Shown: positions 1 through 6,681 of the stretch, piece by piece
Layout: each line of letters opens with the position of its first letter
Numbering within the stretch: position 1 is the first letter of the stretch
From: Tumebacillus_A lipolyticus
GTDB lineage: Bacteria > Bacillota > Bacilli > Tumebacillales > Tumebacillaceae
Direction of reading: 5' to 3'
Length of the DNA: 64,000 bases
Assembly (NCBI RefSeq): GCF_042682745.1
Contig: NZ_JBHUIO010000005.1
Location: forward strand, 1,178,001 to 1,242,000
Program-made: the position numbers and the translations under genes
The notes under the pieces: generated by a model
What the model was told of the DNA's origin: nothing
Seen by the model: the letters and a program-made list of their open reading frames with translations, nothing else
Databases searched by the model: none

Positions 1-449
1 ACCTGATCTTTTTCTGTGCTGGTGAGCGCATCATATGCGGTGAGATCAAGCCCGAGCGCTGGATCTTCAAGTGCAGCTCGCATTTCGGCTGTCGTTTGAG
101 CGGCGTTGACAGCGTCGAGCGAAGGATTCGATGCATACGTGACGATATCCGCCTCCACCAGCGAGAAGGAAATCATATCGTTTGTGTTGAGCAGGTTATC
201 GAGCGGGCTTTCTGCGATCGCTACGTATTGCATTTTCAAATACGTATCCCCATTGAAGAAGGTGTACAGGTACAGACCATTCAGGAAGGGGTTTTGCTCA
301 TCTCCATACGTGATCGTTTGCGTCTGTAGCGGTAAGAGCACAAAGGATACGACGTTGCCTAGATTGGCAGGGTCCGTTCCCAACCGTTGATAGAGGGTGA
401 TTTGCAAAGTAGCCAGCGTATTGTTGATAAAGGTTTTTGCTCCATTCAT
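1..449 (-). CDS. Partial protein with C-terminal helical repeat motif, unknown function
   Basis: Open minus-strand frame that starts at an ATG (447-449) preceded by a near-perfect AAAGGAGGTGATCGC ribosome binding site and runs off the left edge, so about 149 N-terminal residues are visible. There is no signal peptide. The first about 105 residues are a mixed beta-rich segment with many Tyr, Phe and Asn. The visible end (about residues 110-148, including AEMRAALEDPALGLDLTAYD) looks like the start of a helical repeat of the type that recurs in long Bacillales surface or structural proteins; that comparison is from memory. I do not recognise the family. The start and reading frame are secure because of the strong Shine-Dalgarno and uninterrupted frame. 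Confidence 0.8.
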   Translation of the reverse strand, partial: MNGAKTFINNTLATLQITLYQRLGTDPANLGNVVSFVLLPLQTQTITYGDEQNPFLNGLYLYTFFNGDTYLKMQYVAIAESPLDNLLNTNDMISFSLVEADIVTYASNPSLDAVNAAQTTAEMRAALEDPALGLDLTAYDALTSTEKDQ

Positions 450-812
450 GCGATCACCTCCTTTCCCTTTGGTGATAGAATGAGCAGGTTTGAAAACCTA
501 GCAGAAAGAAATGCAGATTTCTTTCTCCTGATAAACTATGCGCAAACTAAGAAGACGGTGTCATCTTGGTAGGTCCAATTTGGAGATGATTGTTTCCCGC
601 TCTGCAAGTGGTCAGCTTGTCGCGGGGGAACATGCGCGCAAAAAAGCCACTCGGACAGCTGCAGTGCTCTCTGAGTAGCTTTCCAACGTAAAAGAGCTGA
701 CCGCAGATGCGATCAGCTCTTTTCTCCTCGTTCAATCACCACAGGATGGTTACACCAACCATCTTTCCCTTCCTACGCATGGCTCTCTATTTTTGTATGC
801 CTCGCTCTGCGA
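450..812. other. Gene-free gap between the truncated gene and the MFS gene
   Basis: No credible coding frame: the short frames here lack ribosome binding sites and recognisable motifs. It holds the 5' leader of the gene to the left, a perfect 10-bp inverted repeat at about 502-525 (AGAAAGAAAT / ATTTCTTTCT) of unknown role, and the efflux-gene terminator at 690-723. Confidence 0.6.
690..723 (-). terminator. Terminator of the MFS efflux gene
   Basis: Inverted repeat AAAAGAGCTGA / TCAGCTCTTTT with a 12-base loop, about 90 bases downstream of the minus-strand MFS stop codon. A short T run follows the stem on the minus strand. Confidence 0.7.
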
Positions 813-2396
813 TTAGCTCTCTTTCGGCGCCTCGCTTTTTTCAGCAGAGCGCAACGGAATTTCTTTCAGGAAGAAGACCAAAAGCAGTGCCGCAACCAAC
901 AGCCCTGCCCCGCTCAAAAACACGGTGGACAGCGTGTCGCTCAACACGGAGCGGAGCATATCCATCATCTGAGCGAAATAGGTTTGGAATCCGTCCGGCA
1001 GCGAAGCTTCGATCGTCTTCAACTTCGGCTGATCCAGCAGAATCTGCGGGTTTAAAAATGCTGACATCTGTTCCGCTTGCTGTGGGTCCAGTTTCGATAG
1101 ATCCACACCCTCCCCTGAAGCGAGCTTCTCTTCCAGATTCCGCTTCAGTGTCGAGTTCATGATCGAACCGAAGACGGCGATCCCGATCGTCCCGCCCAGA
1201 TTTCGGAAGAGCGTGGCCGATGCGGTCACCACGCCCAGCTGGTTGAGCGGAACTGCATTTTGCGCGACCAGCGTAAAGACTGGCATGCCCAAGCCAAGCC
1301 CCAACCCGAACACGCACATGCTGGCGATCGCCATTCCGATGCTATCCATAAACACCATCATCAGCATGCCGATGATCATCACGAAGATGCCGGCGATCGC
1401 ATAGCGCTTGTATTTTCCTGTTTTGGACATCCAGCGTCCAACCAAACTGCTCAGCACGATCATCGTGATCGACATCGGCATGTTCACAAATCCCGATTGG
1501 GTCGGACTCAGCCCCTTCACCCCTTGAACGAAGAAGGGCAAGTACACCATCGCCCCCATCATTCCGGCATTCATGATAAATCCGACAAGGTTCGAATTGG
1601 TGACGATCCAGTTTTTAAACAGCGACAGAGGCAACACCGGGCTTTTTACTTTTCGTTCAATCAAGATCAAGATGATGGTGAAGAGAACCGCTGCGCCAAA
1701 CAGACCGAGAATCTCGATCGAATCCCACGCATATTTGGACCCGCCCCAAGAGAATCCCAACAGCAGCGCAATGATCGCGAGGGACAAAAAGAGCGAACCC
1801 CAATAGTCGATCGATTCGGCCGGAACGCGCGGCGTCTTCGGAAACATCCGCCAGATCATCGCGAACGCGACAATCCCGAGCGGCAAGAACGTCCAGAACA
1901 GCCACTTCCATTCCATGTGGTCGATCATGACGCCGCCCAGAGTCGGCCCGATCACACTGGAAAAACCGAAGATCGCCATCATCAGCCCCGTCCATTTTGC
2001 CCGTTCGCGAGGCATGAACAGGTCGCCGACAGCCATCGTCGTAACCGACATCAAGACACCGCCGCCCAAGCCCTGAATCCCGCGATAGGTGATCATCTGA
2101 AAGATGTTCGTGGAAAGGCCGGTGAGCAGCGCACCCAACATAAAGATGACAATCCCAAACAACAGGAATGGTTTTCGTCCGTATATATCGGATAACTTAC
2201 CAACCAAAACTGTTGCCACCGTAGAGGTCAGCATGTAGATCGTGATGACCCAGGAGTAATACTCCATTCCGTCCAACATTGCAATAATCCTCGGCATTGC
2301 TGAACTGACAAGCGTTTGGTTGATAGCAGCAAAAAACATCGAGGCCATCAACGCGATCATAACGATCACTTTTTGTCTCTGTGATAAGTTCTCCAT
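813..2396 (-). CDS. DHA2-family (14-TM) MFS multidrug exporter
   Basis: A 527-residue membrane protein of the EmrB/QacA-like drug:H+ antiporter family 2, expected to expel drugs across the cytoplasmic membrane using the proton gradient. Hydrophobic segments fill the chain. Motif A is seen as GKLSDIYGRKP (residues 66-76) and the antiporter motif C region as GPTLGG (about 150-155). The length fits the 14-helix class, and the loop near residues 400-450 before the last helices is typical of the family. The start is supported by GAGGAGTAGG just upstream. It is divergent from a MarR regulator, and its own promoter carries a palindrome just downstream of the -10, so drug-inducible repression is the likely control. 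The substrate cannot be read from sequence. Confidence 0.93.
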   Translation of the reverse strand: MENLSQRQKVIVMIALMASMFFAAINQTLVSSAMPRIIAMLDGMEYYSWVITIYMLTSTVATVLVGKLSDIYGRKPFLLFGIVIFMLGALLTGLSTNIFQMITYRGIQGLGGGVLMSVTTMAVGDLFMPRERAKWTGLMMAIFGFSSVIGPTLGGVMIDHMEWKWLFWTFLPLGIVAFAMIWRMFPKTPRVPAESIDYWGSLFLSLAIIALLLGFSWGGSKYAWDSIEILGLFGAAVLFTIILILIERKVKSPVLPLSLFKNWIVTNSNLVGFIMNAGMMGAMVYLPFFVQGVKGLSPTQSGFVNMPMSITMIVLSSLVGRWMSKTGKYKRYAIAGIFVMIIGMLMMVFMDSIGMAIASMCVFGLGLGLGMPVFTLVAQNAVPLNQLGVVTASATLFRNLGGTIGIAVFGSIMNSTLKRNLEEKLASGEGVDLSKLDPQQAEQMSAFLNPQILLDQPKLKTIEASLPDGFQTYFAQMMDMLRSVLSDTLSTVFLSGAGLLVAALLLVFFLKEIPLRSAEKSEAPKES

Positions 2397-2442
2397 CCTA
2401 CTCCTCTTTTCGATTGTGATTAGGCCTGACCCTTGTTATAAT

Positions 2443-2496
2443 AATTAGGTAGCCAACCTATTTTGTTATTATACATGCTGATCTTGCTCCTTTCAA
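2443..2496 (-). promoter_or_regulatory. Efflux-gene promoter with MarR-type operator
   Basis: On the minus strand TTGAAA (2491-2496) and TATAAT (2468-2473) are separated by 17 bases. Immediately downstream lies the palindrome TAGGT-AGCCA-ACCTA (2446-2460), which would cover the start of transcription. This position is ideal for repression by the divergent MarR protein. Confidence 0.75.
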
Positions 2497-2600
2497 GGCT
2501 TATTCTTCGCTCGATTCGACCGCAAGCCACCAGCTATGTCTAACTTGTGAATCGGTGATTCGTTCTTGTTTTTTCAAGTTTCACGCCACCGCTTATGAAG

Positions 2601-2630
2601 TTGATGGCACACAAGCTGAAGTGTTATGAT
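2601..2630 (+). promoter_or_regulatory. Putative promoter of the marR-like gene
   Basis: TTGATG (2601-2606) and TATGAT (2625-2630) with an 18-base spacer, about 60 bases before the MarR start codon. No copy of the TAGGT/ACCTA palindrome is seen here, so autoregulation would have to act from the divergent site. Confidence 0.5.
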
Positions 2631-2688
2631 TACGACGTTCGCAGATGAGCGATCATCATGAGGGTATTATCGATAAAGGTGGGAAATC

Positions 2689-3150
2689 ATGACTGCAGAT
2701 AAATATGAAAATGTGGTCCGCTTAATCGAGCTCTTCTCGCGGTTTGCAAAATCAGATTGGCGAAAGCAGACCAAATGGAGCATCAAGGCGAGTGAAGTGC
2801 GTCTGCTGCTGGCGATAAAAGAAGGAAGCACTCATACGGACTGCAAAGGCATTGCTGTTTCAGATATTAGCAAGATCCTACAAGTTACTTCTCCCACGGT
2901 CACCCAGATGATCAACAATTTGATTCGCAATGATTATGTCATCCGTTCCGTCCATCCGACCGATCGGCGAATGGTCGAAATCTCGCTCACCGAAAAAGGG
3001 GAACGGGTCGCGCAAGAGGCGAGCGAGATGTTTAAAAGGCTGTTTGAAGGATTGATCGATCATCTGGGCAAAGAGCGAAGCGATCAGCTGATCGAACTGC
3101 TCGATCAGTCTTTGACTTATTTCCGACAGACGCATCAAGAAAAGATCTGA
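2689..3150 (+). CDS. MarR-family transcriptional regulator
   Basis: A 153-residue protein with the MarR winged helix-turn-helix: recognition helix around residues 66-85 (SPTVTQMINNLIRN) followed by the wing DRRMVEISLTEKG (about 98-110). Flanking N- and C-terminal helices would form the dimer. The family represses divergent efflux genes and releases DNA on binding small phenolic or drug-like ligands. The head-to-head arrangement with the DHA2 exporter and the palindrome in the shared intergenic region support that role here. A GGTGG ribosome binding site lies 8 bases before the ATG. Confidence 0.9.
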   Translation: MTADKYENVVRLIELFSRFAKSDWRKQTKWSIKASEVRLLLAIKEGSTHTDCKGIAVSDISKILQVTSPTVTQMINNLIRNDYVIRSVHPTDRRMVEISLTEKGERVAQEASEMFKRLFEGLIDHLGKERSDQLIELLDQSLTYFRQTHQEKI

Positions 3151-3352
3151 GGCCGGTTGTTCTCGTGGGCAGGTCAGAGCGCCTTGTAGATCCTCGCGAT
3201 ACCTCGATCGAAATGACCGTCGATCGAATCGGATTTTGCTCCGCGTCAACAGCAAGTTCCTAAATATTTTCTAGCTGATGCGCCCTCGTGGTGCATCTTT
3301 TTTATCGATCGGGTGGCAAAGGCGAGCGCTTTCTCCAGACCTCCCAACAAAA

Positions 3353-3383
3353 AAAGGCTTGGGACATCCTTGTCCAAGCCTTT
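3353..3383 (-). terminator. Hairpin terminator, minus-strand direction
   Basis: AAAGGCTTGG..CCAAGCCTTT stem with one bulge. On the minus strand it is followed by a run of seven T, so it would stop transcription reading leftward from the cupin gene. Confidence 0.6.
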
Positions 3384-3489
3384 GCGCGACACACGCCTTT
3401 TCAGTTTACTGACCTCTATCATCGCCCTGCTCAACCTACGAAAAAGAAGCAGACCTCCCGTTTGCTTGGTGGCTACGAGAGGTCTGCTT
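3380..3489 (+). pseudogene. Decayed holin-like type I toxin gene (3' half plus terminator)
   Basis: The DNA aligns base for base with the 3' half of the intact toxin gene at 19201-19317. Both share TTT-CTGAC/CTCACT, ATCATCGCC/TTCATCGCC, an A-rich run and AGACCTCCC, followed by the same kind of long hairpin (3447-3489 here). In frame it reads LLTSIIALLNLRKRSRPP against LLTVFIAILKLLKKK in the intact copy. The stop codon of the intact gene, TAG, is CAG here, and the first half of the gene, including start codon and ribosome binding site, is absent. The minus strand of the hairpin ends in CTTCTTTTTC and can still act as a terminator. It is a relic, not a working gene. Confidence 0.6.
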
Positions 3490-3552
3490 CCGCTAGAGAT
3501 GAGGGCGGACAGCTCGCCTCGATCATCGCAAACCGCCTCAGGATCAGCAGGG

Positions 3553-4008
3553 TCACTCGTTCGGCTCGCTCGACCAGTCCTGAATCGCATCAGAATTTTT
3601 AAACTTTTTCTTCAGCTGTCGAACGTACACCATGTCCTCATCTGGGTAGGTGGCGACATCGTCCGGCGTTTGGAGCCCACAGTCGAGAATCTCCAGCACT
3701 TCCGTTCCGTTGTTGATAAACTGGTGGGCAATTCCCTTCCCAGCCGGCTTGGCAACAAAATCACCTTGCTGAACTGGGTGCTCCTCATCGTTCATCCGCA
3801 AGATTCCGCTGCCTTTCAGGATCAAGAAAAACTCTTCTTGCGTAGAGTGGGCATGATATTTTGTGCTTTTTGCTCCTGGGTCTACATAGTCGATATTCAC
3901 GTACAATTTCTCACTGCCAGCGGCGAGCCCGAGGTAGATCGTCTTCATCGGCCCATAGATGTCGACCGACTTTTCAGGCATGTTGTGGATGTTGTGGATT
4001 TTCGTCAA
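3553..4008 (-). CDS. Small cupin-domain protein
   Basis: About 151 residues forming a single cupin beta-barrel. Motif 1 is HAHSTQEEFFLILKGSG (residues about 53-69), with the metal-type His-X-His and Glu; motif 2 is around PAGKGIAHQFINNG (about 88-101). Such proteins bind a metal and act as small dioxygenases, isomerases or sugar-binding proteins; the substrate is not predictable. The start is uncertain. A GTG (4012-4014) sits only two bases after GGAG, whereas the in-frame TTG (4006-4008) is eight bases after it, so TTG is preferred. The gene stands alone between gaps with terminators on both sides. Confidence 0.82.
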   Translation of the reverse strand: MTKIHNIHNMPEKSVDIYGPMKTIYLGLAAGSEKLYVNIDYVDPGAKSTKYHAHSTQEEFFLILKGSGILRMNDEEHPVQQGDFVAKPAGKGIAHQFINNGTEVLEILDCGLQTPDDVATYPDEDMVYVRQLKKKFKNSDAIQDWSSEPNE

Positions 4009-4113
4009 ACGCACTGCTCCTTTTTAAGAGATTGGGTAATAAAGGGAAAATGAAGCGTAGTGCGTCCTATTATACTACACCGATCTCTGTTTGATTGAAT
4101 CTATTTTTCAGAT

Positions 4114-4155
4114 TAAAAAATAGACCTCCCTAGCGTTCAGCCAATCAGGAGGTCT
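4114..4155 (-). terminator. Terminator of yjdM
   Basis: Stem AGACCTCC (4122-4129) / GGAGGTCT (4148-4155), followed on the minus strand by ATTTTTTAA. The stem is the same octamer as in the toxin-associated hairpins at 3447-3489 and 19316-19350, here serving the gene that ends at 4173. Confidence 0.8.
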
Positions 4156-4172
4156 TGTTTATGAATCGAGGT

Positions 4173-4514
4173 CTATGCCTTTTTTACAAATTCGGTCTTT
4201 AATTTCATCGCGCCAAAGCCGTCAATTTTGCAATCGATATCGTGATCCCCGTCGACCAAACGAATGTTTTTCACCTTCGTCCCCATCTTCAGGACGGAGG
4301 AACTTCCTTTTACTTTCAAGTCTTTGATGACGATGACCGAATCACCATCGTTCAACACATTGCCATTCGCATCTTTAAAAATCTTATTGTCTTCATTCGA
4401 TTCTGTTTCCTGCCCCAGCGTCCACTCATTCCCGCATTCTGGGCAAATTAAAAAACTGCCATCTTCATACGTATATGCTGAATTGCAGCTCGGGCAATTT
4501 GGCAAATCGGCCAT
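4173..4514 (-). CDS. yjdM: YjdM/PhnA-family zinc-ribbon protein
   Basis: 113 residues, the full length of this small, highly conserved family. The N-terminus is a zinc ribbon with two Cys-X2-Cys knuckles (CPSC at 7-10 and CPEC at 24-27). The rest is the family core, including DANGNVLNDGDSV and KDLKVKGSSS and ending in EFVKKA, as in the E. coli protein. Although once named PhnA, the family's role in phosphonate use is doubtful and its real function is not settled. The gene is monocistronic with its own terminator. Recognition is near certain; function is not. Confidence 0.95.
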   Translation of the reverse strand: MADLPNCPSCNSAYTYEDGSFLICPECGNEWTLGQETESNEDNKIFKDANGNVLNDGDSVIVIKDLKVKGSSSVLKMGTKVKNIRLVDGDHDIDCKIDGFGAMKLKTEFVKKA

Positions 4515-4733
4515 GTTCTCATCTCCTCATCCGCTATGATCACAATCAAACCTCTTACTACTTGTAGATGTGACTTGCAATCACCTCTACTGTAAAAGAT
4601 TCCTCATCGGGCAACATACTATCATAGTCGCTGCCGATTTACAAATTTGCCGACTACACGCAGCTCACGTCTCACATTGGAATTGGCCCCGCTTGGGGTT
4701 CGACGGTGACCGTGGCGCACAGAAGCAAAACAA

Positions 4734-4757
4734 GGAGCCCCACATGTAGGGCTCCTC
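4734..4757 (-). terminator. Terminator downstream of the DsbA-like gene
   Basis: GGAGCCC / GGGCTCC stem with an 8-base loop just past the minus-strand stop codon at 4780. The minus strand continues TTGTTTTGCTTC. Confidence 0.7.
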
Positions 4758-4779
4758 TTCCTTTCCCACGGCAACCACC

Positions 4780-5430
4780 TCAGCAACCGTCGATGCTGCA
4801 AGCCATTCCTTCACCAGCACCTTTTTTGTCCTGCAGCTGCGACAGCTCCGCGTTGATGACCTGCTCAAACGCTTCCTTGCTTCGCAGCCCTTCGAGGACT
4901 TGATCCCCGATCACAACGGTTGGAACCACCTTGATCTGAGCTTCGTTGTACGCGTGATGCAGCGCTTTCTGGTGAGCCTCTTGATAGGTTCGAGATTCGA
5001 GAGCTGCGCGAAACTGCGCCTCGTCCAATCCGACCTCACCGGCGAGCTTGGTCAACACATCCACATTTCCGATGTCCTGCTCCTCTTGGAAAAACGCTTT
5101 GAACAGGCGATGGTTGTACACTCCGCCTTTGCCATGCTCTTGGGCAAACTGGAATCCTTCAAACGCCAGATGTGTGCGCGGGTGTGGCGACATCTGCGGC
5201 AACACGATGTTCACGCCCATGCGCTCCGCCATCGGTTTTACCGATTGGTGAAACGCGCGCTGGATATACGGTTCATCCGGTCGCAGCGGTTCGTTCGGAG
5301 CGGGTCGCAATTCGAACGGCATCCATTCAACCTCGACATCTTTTCCATGGGTCGCCTGTAGCAGCGGGTCTTCTGCGAGAAAACAGAACGGGCATACGTA
5401 GTCTGAATACACTTTGATCTTGACTGTCAT
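4780..5430 (-). CDS. DsbA-family (FrnE-like) thiol oxidoreductase
   Basis: 216 residues with a thioredoxin fold interrupted by a helical insert, the layout of the FrnE/2-hydroxychromene isomerase branch of the DsbA family. The redox motif CPFC lies at residues about 13-16, after the strand KIKVYSDYV. The cis-Pro loop is KVVPTVVIGD (about 163-172). No signal peptide is present, so the protein is probably cytosolic and linked to oxidative stress. The C-terminus carries two further cysteines (CSIDGC), as in FrnE proteins that use an extra pair. The start is set by AGGAGG eight bases upstream; an earlier in-frame start is less likely. Confidence 0.9.
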   Translation of the reverse strand: MTVKIKVYSDYVCPFCFLAEDPLLQATHGKDVEVEWMPFELRPAPNEPLRPDEPYIQRAFHQSVKPMAERMGVNIVLPQMSPHPRTHLAFEGFQFAQEHGKGGVYNHRLFKAFFQEEQDIGNVDVLTKLAGEVGLDEAQFRAALESRTYQEAHQKALHHAYNEAQIKVVPTVVIGDQVLEGLRSKEAFEQVINAELSQLQDKKGAGEGMACSIDGC

Positions 5431-5977
5431 TTCGTTCCTCCTCACCACTCGTTCGTGGTTTTTCAAAAGCGTCGGCTACTGCTTATCTTTCAAATCTCGA
5501 ATCGCACTGTCTCCATTAAGATCGGACTCCCTTTGCAATCCTGATCAAACCTTATACTTTATTATATGAAGTTACTTGCTTGTGTGATGTGATGCATCTT
5601 ACTCTTTCGAACGGAACGCCCTATCCGAGCGTCAGACCAACATGCGCAACCGATCAGATACGGTTCGCAGTGTCGTCCTCCCGATTCAAATGTATTTTTC
5701 TCCGCGATCGTCAATACGCTTCGATATAGCGTTGCAAGTTCCGATGTTAAAACTTCATAACACTCGCTAACACCCAATGTTACTCAGTTTCCGAGATTGA
5801 AGAACTAACCACTTTGAGATTTTTTGTGTGATCGTGAGGACTTATTACGTTCATAGGTCTGTCAAAACTTTATTGCAAAAACATGAACTTTTTTCCAAGC
5901 TGATTCTTTTTGGAAAATAAAGTGTTACTCTTATGGTATGGTAATCCCTTCTAATTTATTTGAAAGGAGCAAACGTG
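5431..5977. other. Gap before the DoxX gene
   Basis: Over 500 bases without a credible gene. A 71-codon minus-strand frame (5562-5777) has no ribosome binding site and no recognisable motif. The AT-rich stretch at 5870-5960 should contain the DoxX promoter, but I cannot choose one unambiguous -35/-10 pair. Confidence 0.5.
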
Positions 5978-6481
5978 ATGTTTGGAAAATTTTATCGAAG
6001 CAATAACATCGTAGCCGGTATCTTAACGATCATTCGTGTGTACTGGGGGTACCTGTTCTTAACGGCAGGCTGGCAAAAGATCACCGGTGGCTTTGATGCA
6101 AATGGCTACTTGGCAAACGCGGTCGCCAAACCGGTAGTTAGCAACGGCGAGCCCGTATTTGGCTGGTACGTATCGTTCCTCGAATCATTTGCACTGCCCA
6201 ATGTTGAGCTGTTCAACGTAGTGGTTCCTTGGGGAGAATTTTTGGTTGGTTTGGGACTCATTCTTGGATGTCTAACAACTGCTGCTGCATTCTTCGGAAT
6301 GGTCATGAACTTTGCGTTCTTGCTGGCAGGAACTATCTCTCATAATCCTACCGATATTATCATGGGTATCCTTATCGTATCTGCAGGTTACAATGCTGGT
6401 AAGTTCGGCTTAGACCGTTGGGTGCTTCCCTACTGCCGCACGAAAGTTTTCAAAATCAAAAGCGACGAGTTGTCCGCCTAA
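5978..6481 (+). CDS. DoxX-family membrane protein
   Basis: 167 residues with about four transmembrane helices. It shows the DoxX signatures: an N-terminal amphipathic segment, IIRVYWGYLFLTAGWQKI (about 20-37), a polar loop, and the GEFLVGLGLILG helix (about 86-97). Family members are quinone-linked or redox-associated membrane proteins; the exact activity is unknown. The start is chosen at the ATG eight bases after AAAGGAGC; a GTG one codon earlier is possible. It is monocistronic and followed by a strong terminator. Confidence 0.88.
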   Translation: MFGKFYRSNNIVAGILTIIRVYWGYLFLTAGWQKITGGFDANGYLANAVAKPVVSNGEPVFGWYVSFLESFALPNVELFNVVVPWGEFLVGLGLILGCLTTAAAFFGMVMNFAFLLAGTISHNPTDIIMGILIVSAGYNAGKFGLDRWVLPYCRTKVFKIKSDELSA

Positions 6482-6493
6482 GGTCAACCACAG

Positions 6494-6523
6494 AAAGCCA
6501 TCATTCGCTTGATGGCTTTTTCT
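6494..6523 (+). terminator. Terminator of the DoxX gene
   Basis: Perfect stem AAAGCCATCA / TGATGGCTTT with a six-base loop, followed by TTTTTCT. Confidence 0.9.
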
Positions 6524-6681
6524 GTGCAAAAATACGACGAGTTCCTTGCACCCGCCTGCTGTCGTAGCTGATTGACGATGACACCCCACGAAAGGTAGCA
6601 AGCGCTCAACCGATACAAGCGAGACGTTAGGTGACGAGAGCATTAATGCACCGATCGATTAAAAAGGTATAAGGCGAATTT

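Noticed and set aside
1260..2195. 311-codon open frame on the plus strand
   Set aside because: It lies antisense inside the MFS gene, is extremely rich in His, Arg, Asp and Gln, has no ribosome binding site, and is a codon-bias shadow.
3313..4053. 246-codon plus-strand frame spanning the decayed toxin and the antisense of the cupin gene
   Set aside because: Its right half is a shadow of the cupin gene, and it has no ribosome binding site. Only the short toxin-like stretch is meaningful, as a relic.
5562..5777. 71-codon minus-strand frame in the gap before DoxX
   Set aside because: No ribosome binding site, odd composition and no recognisable motif.
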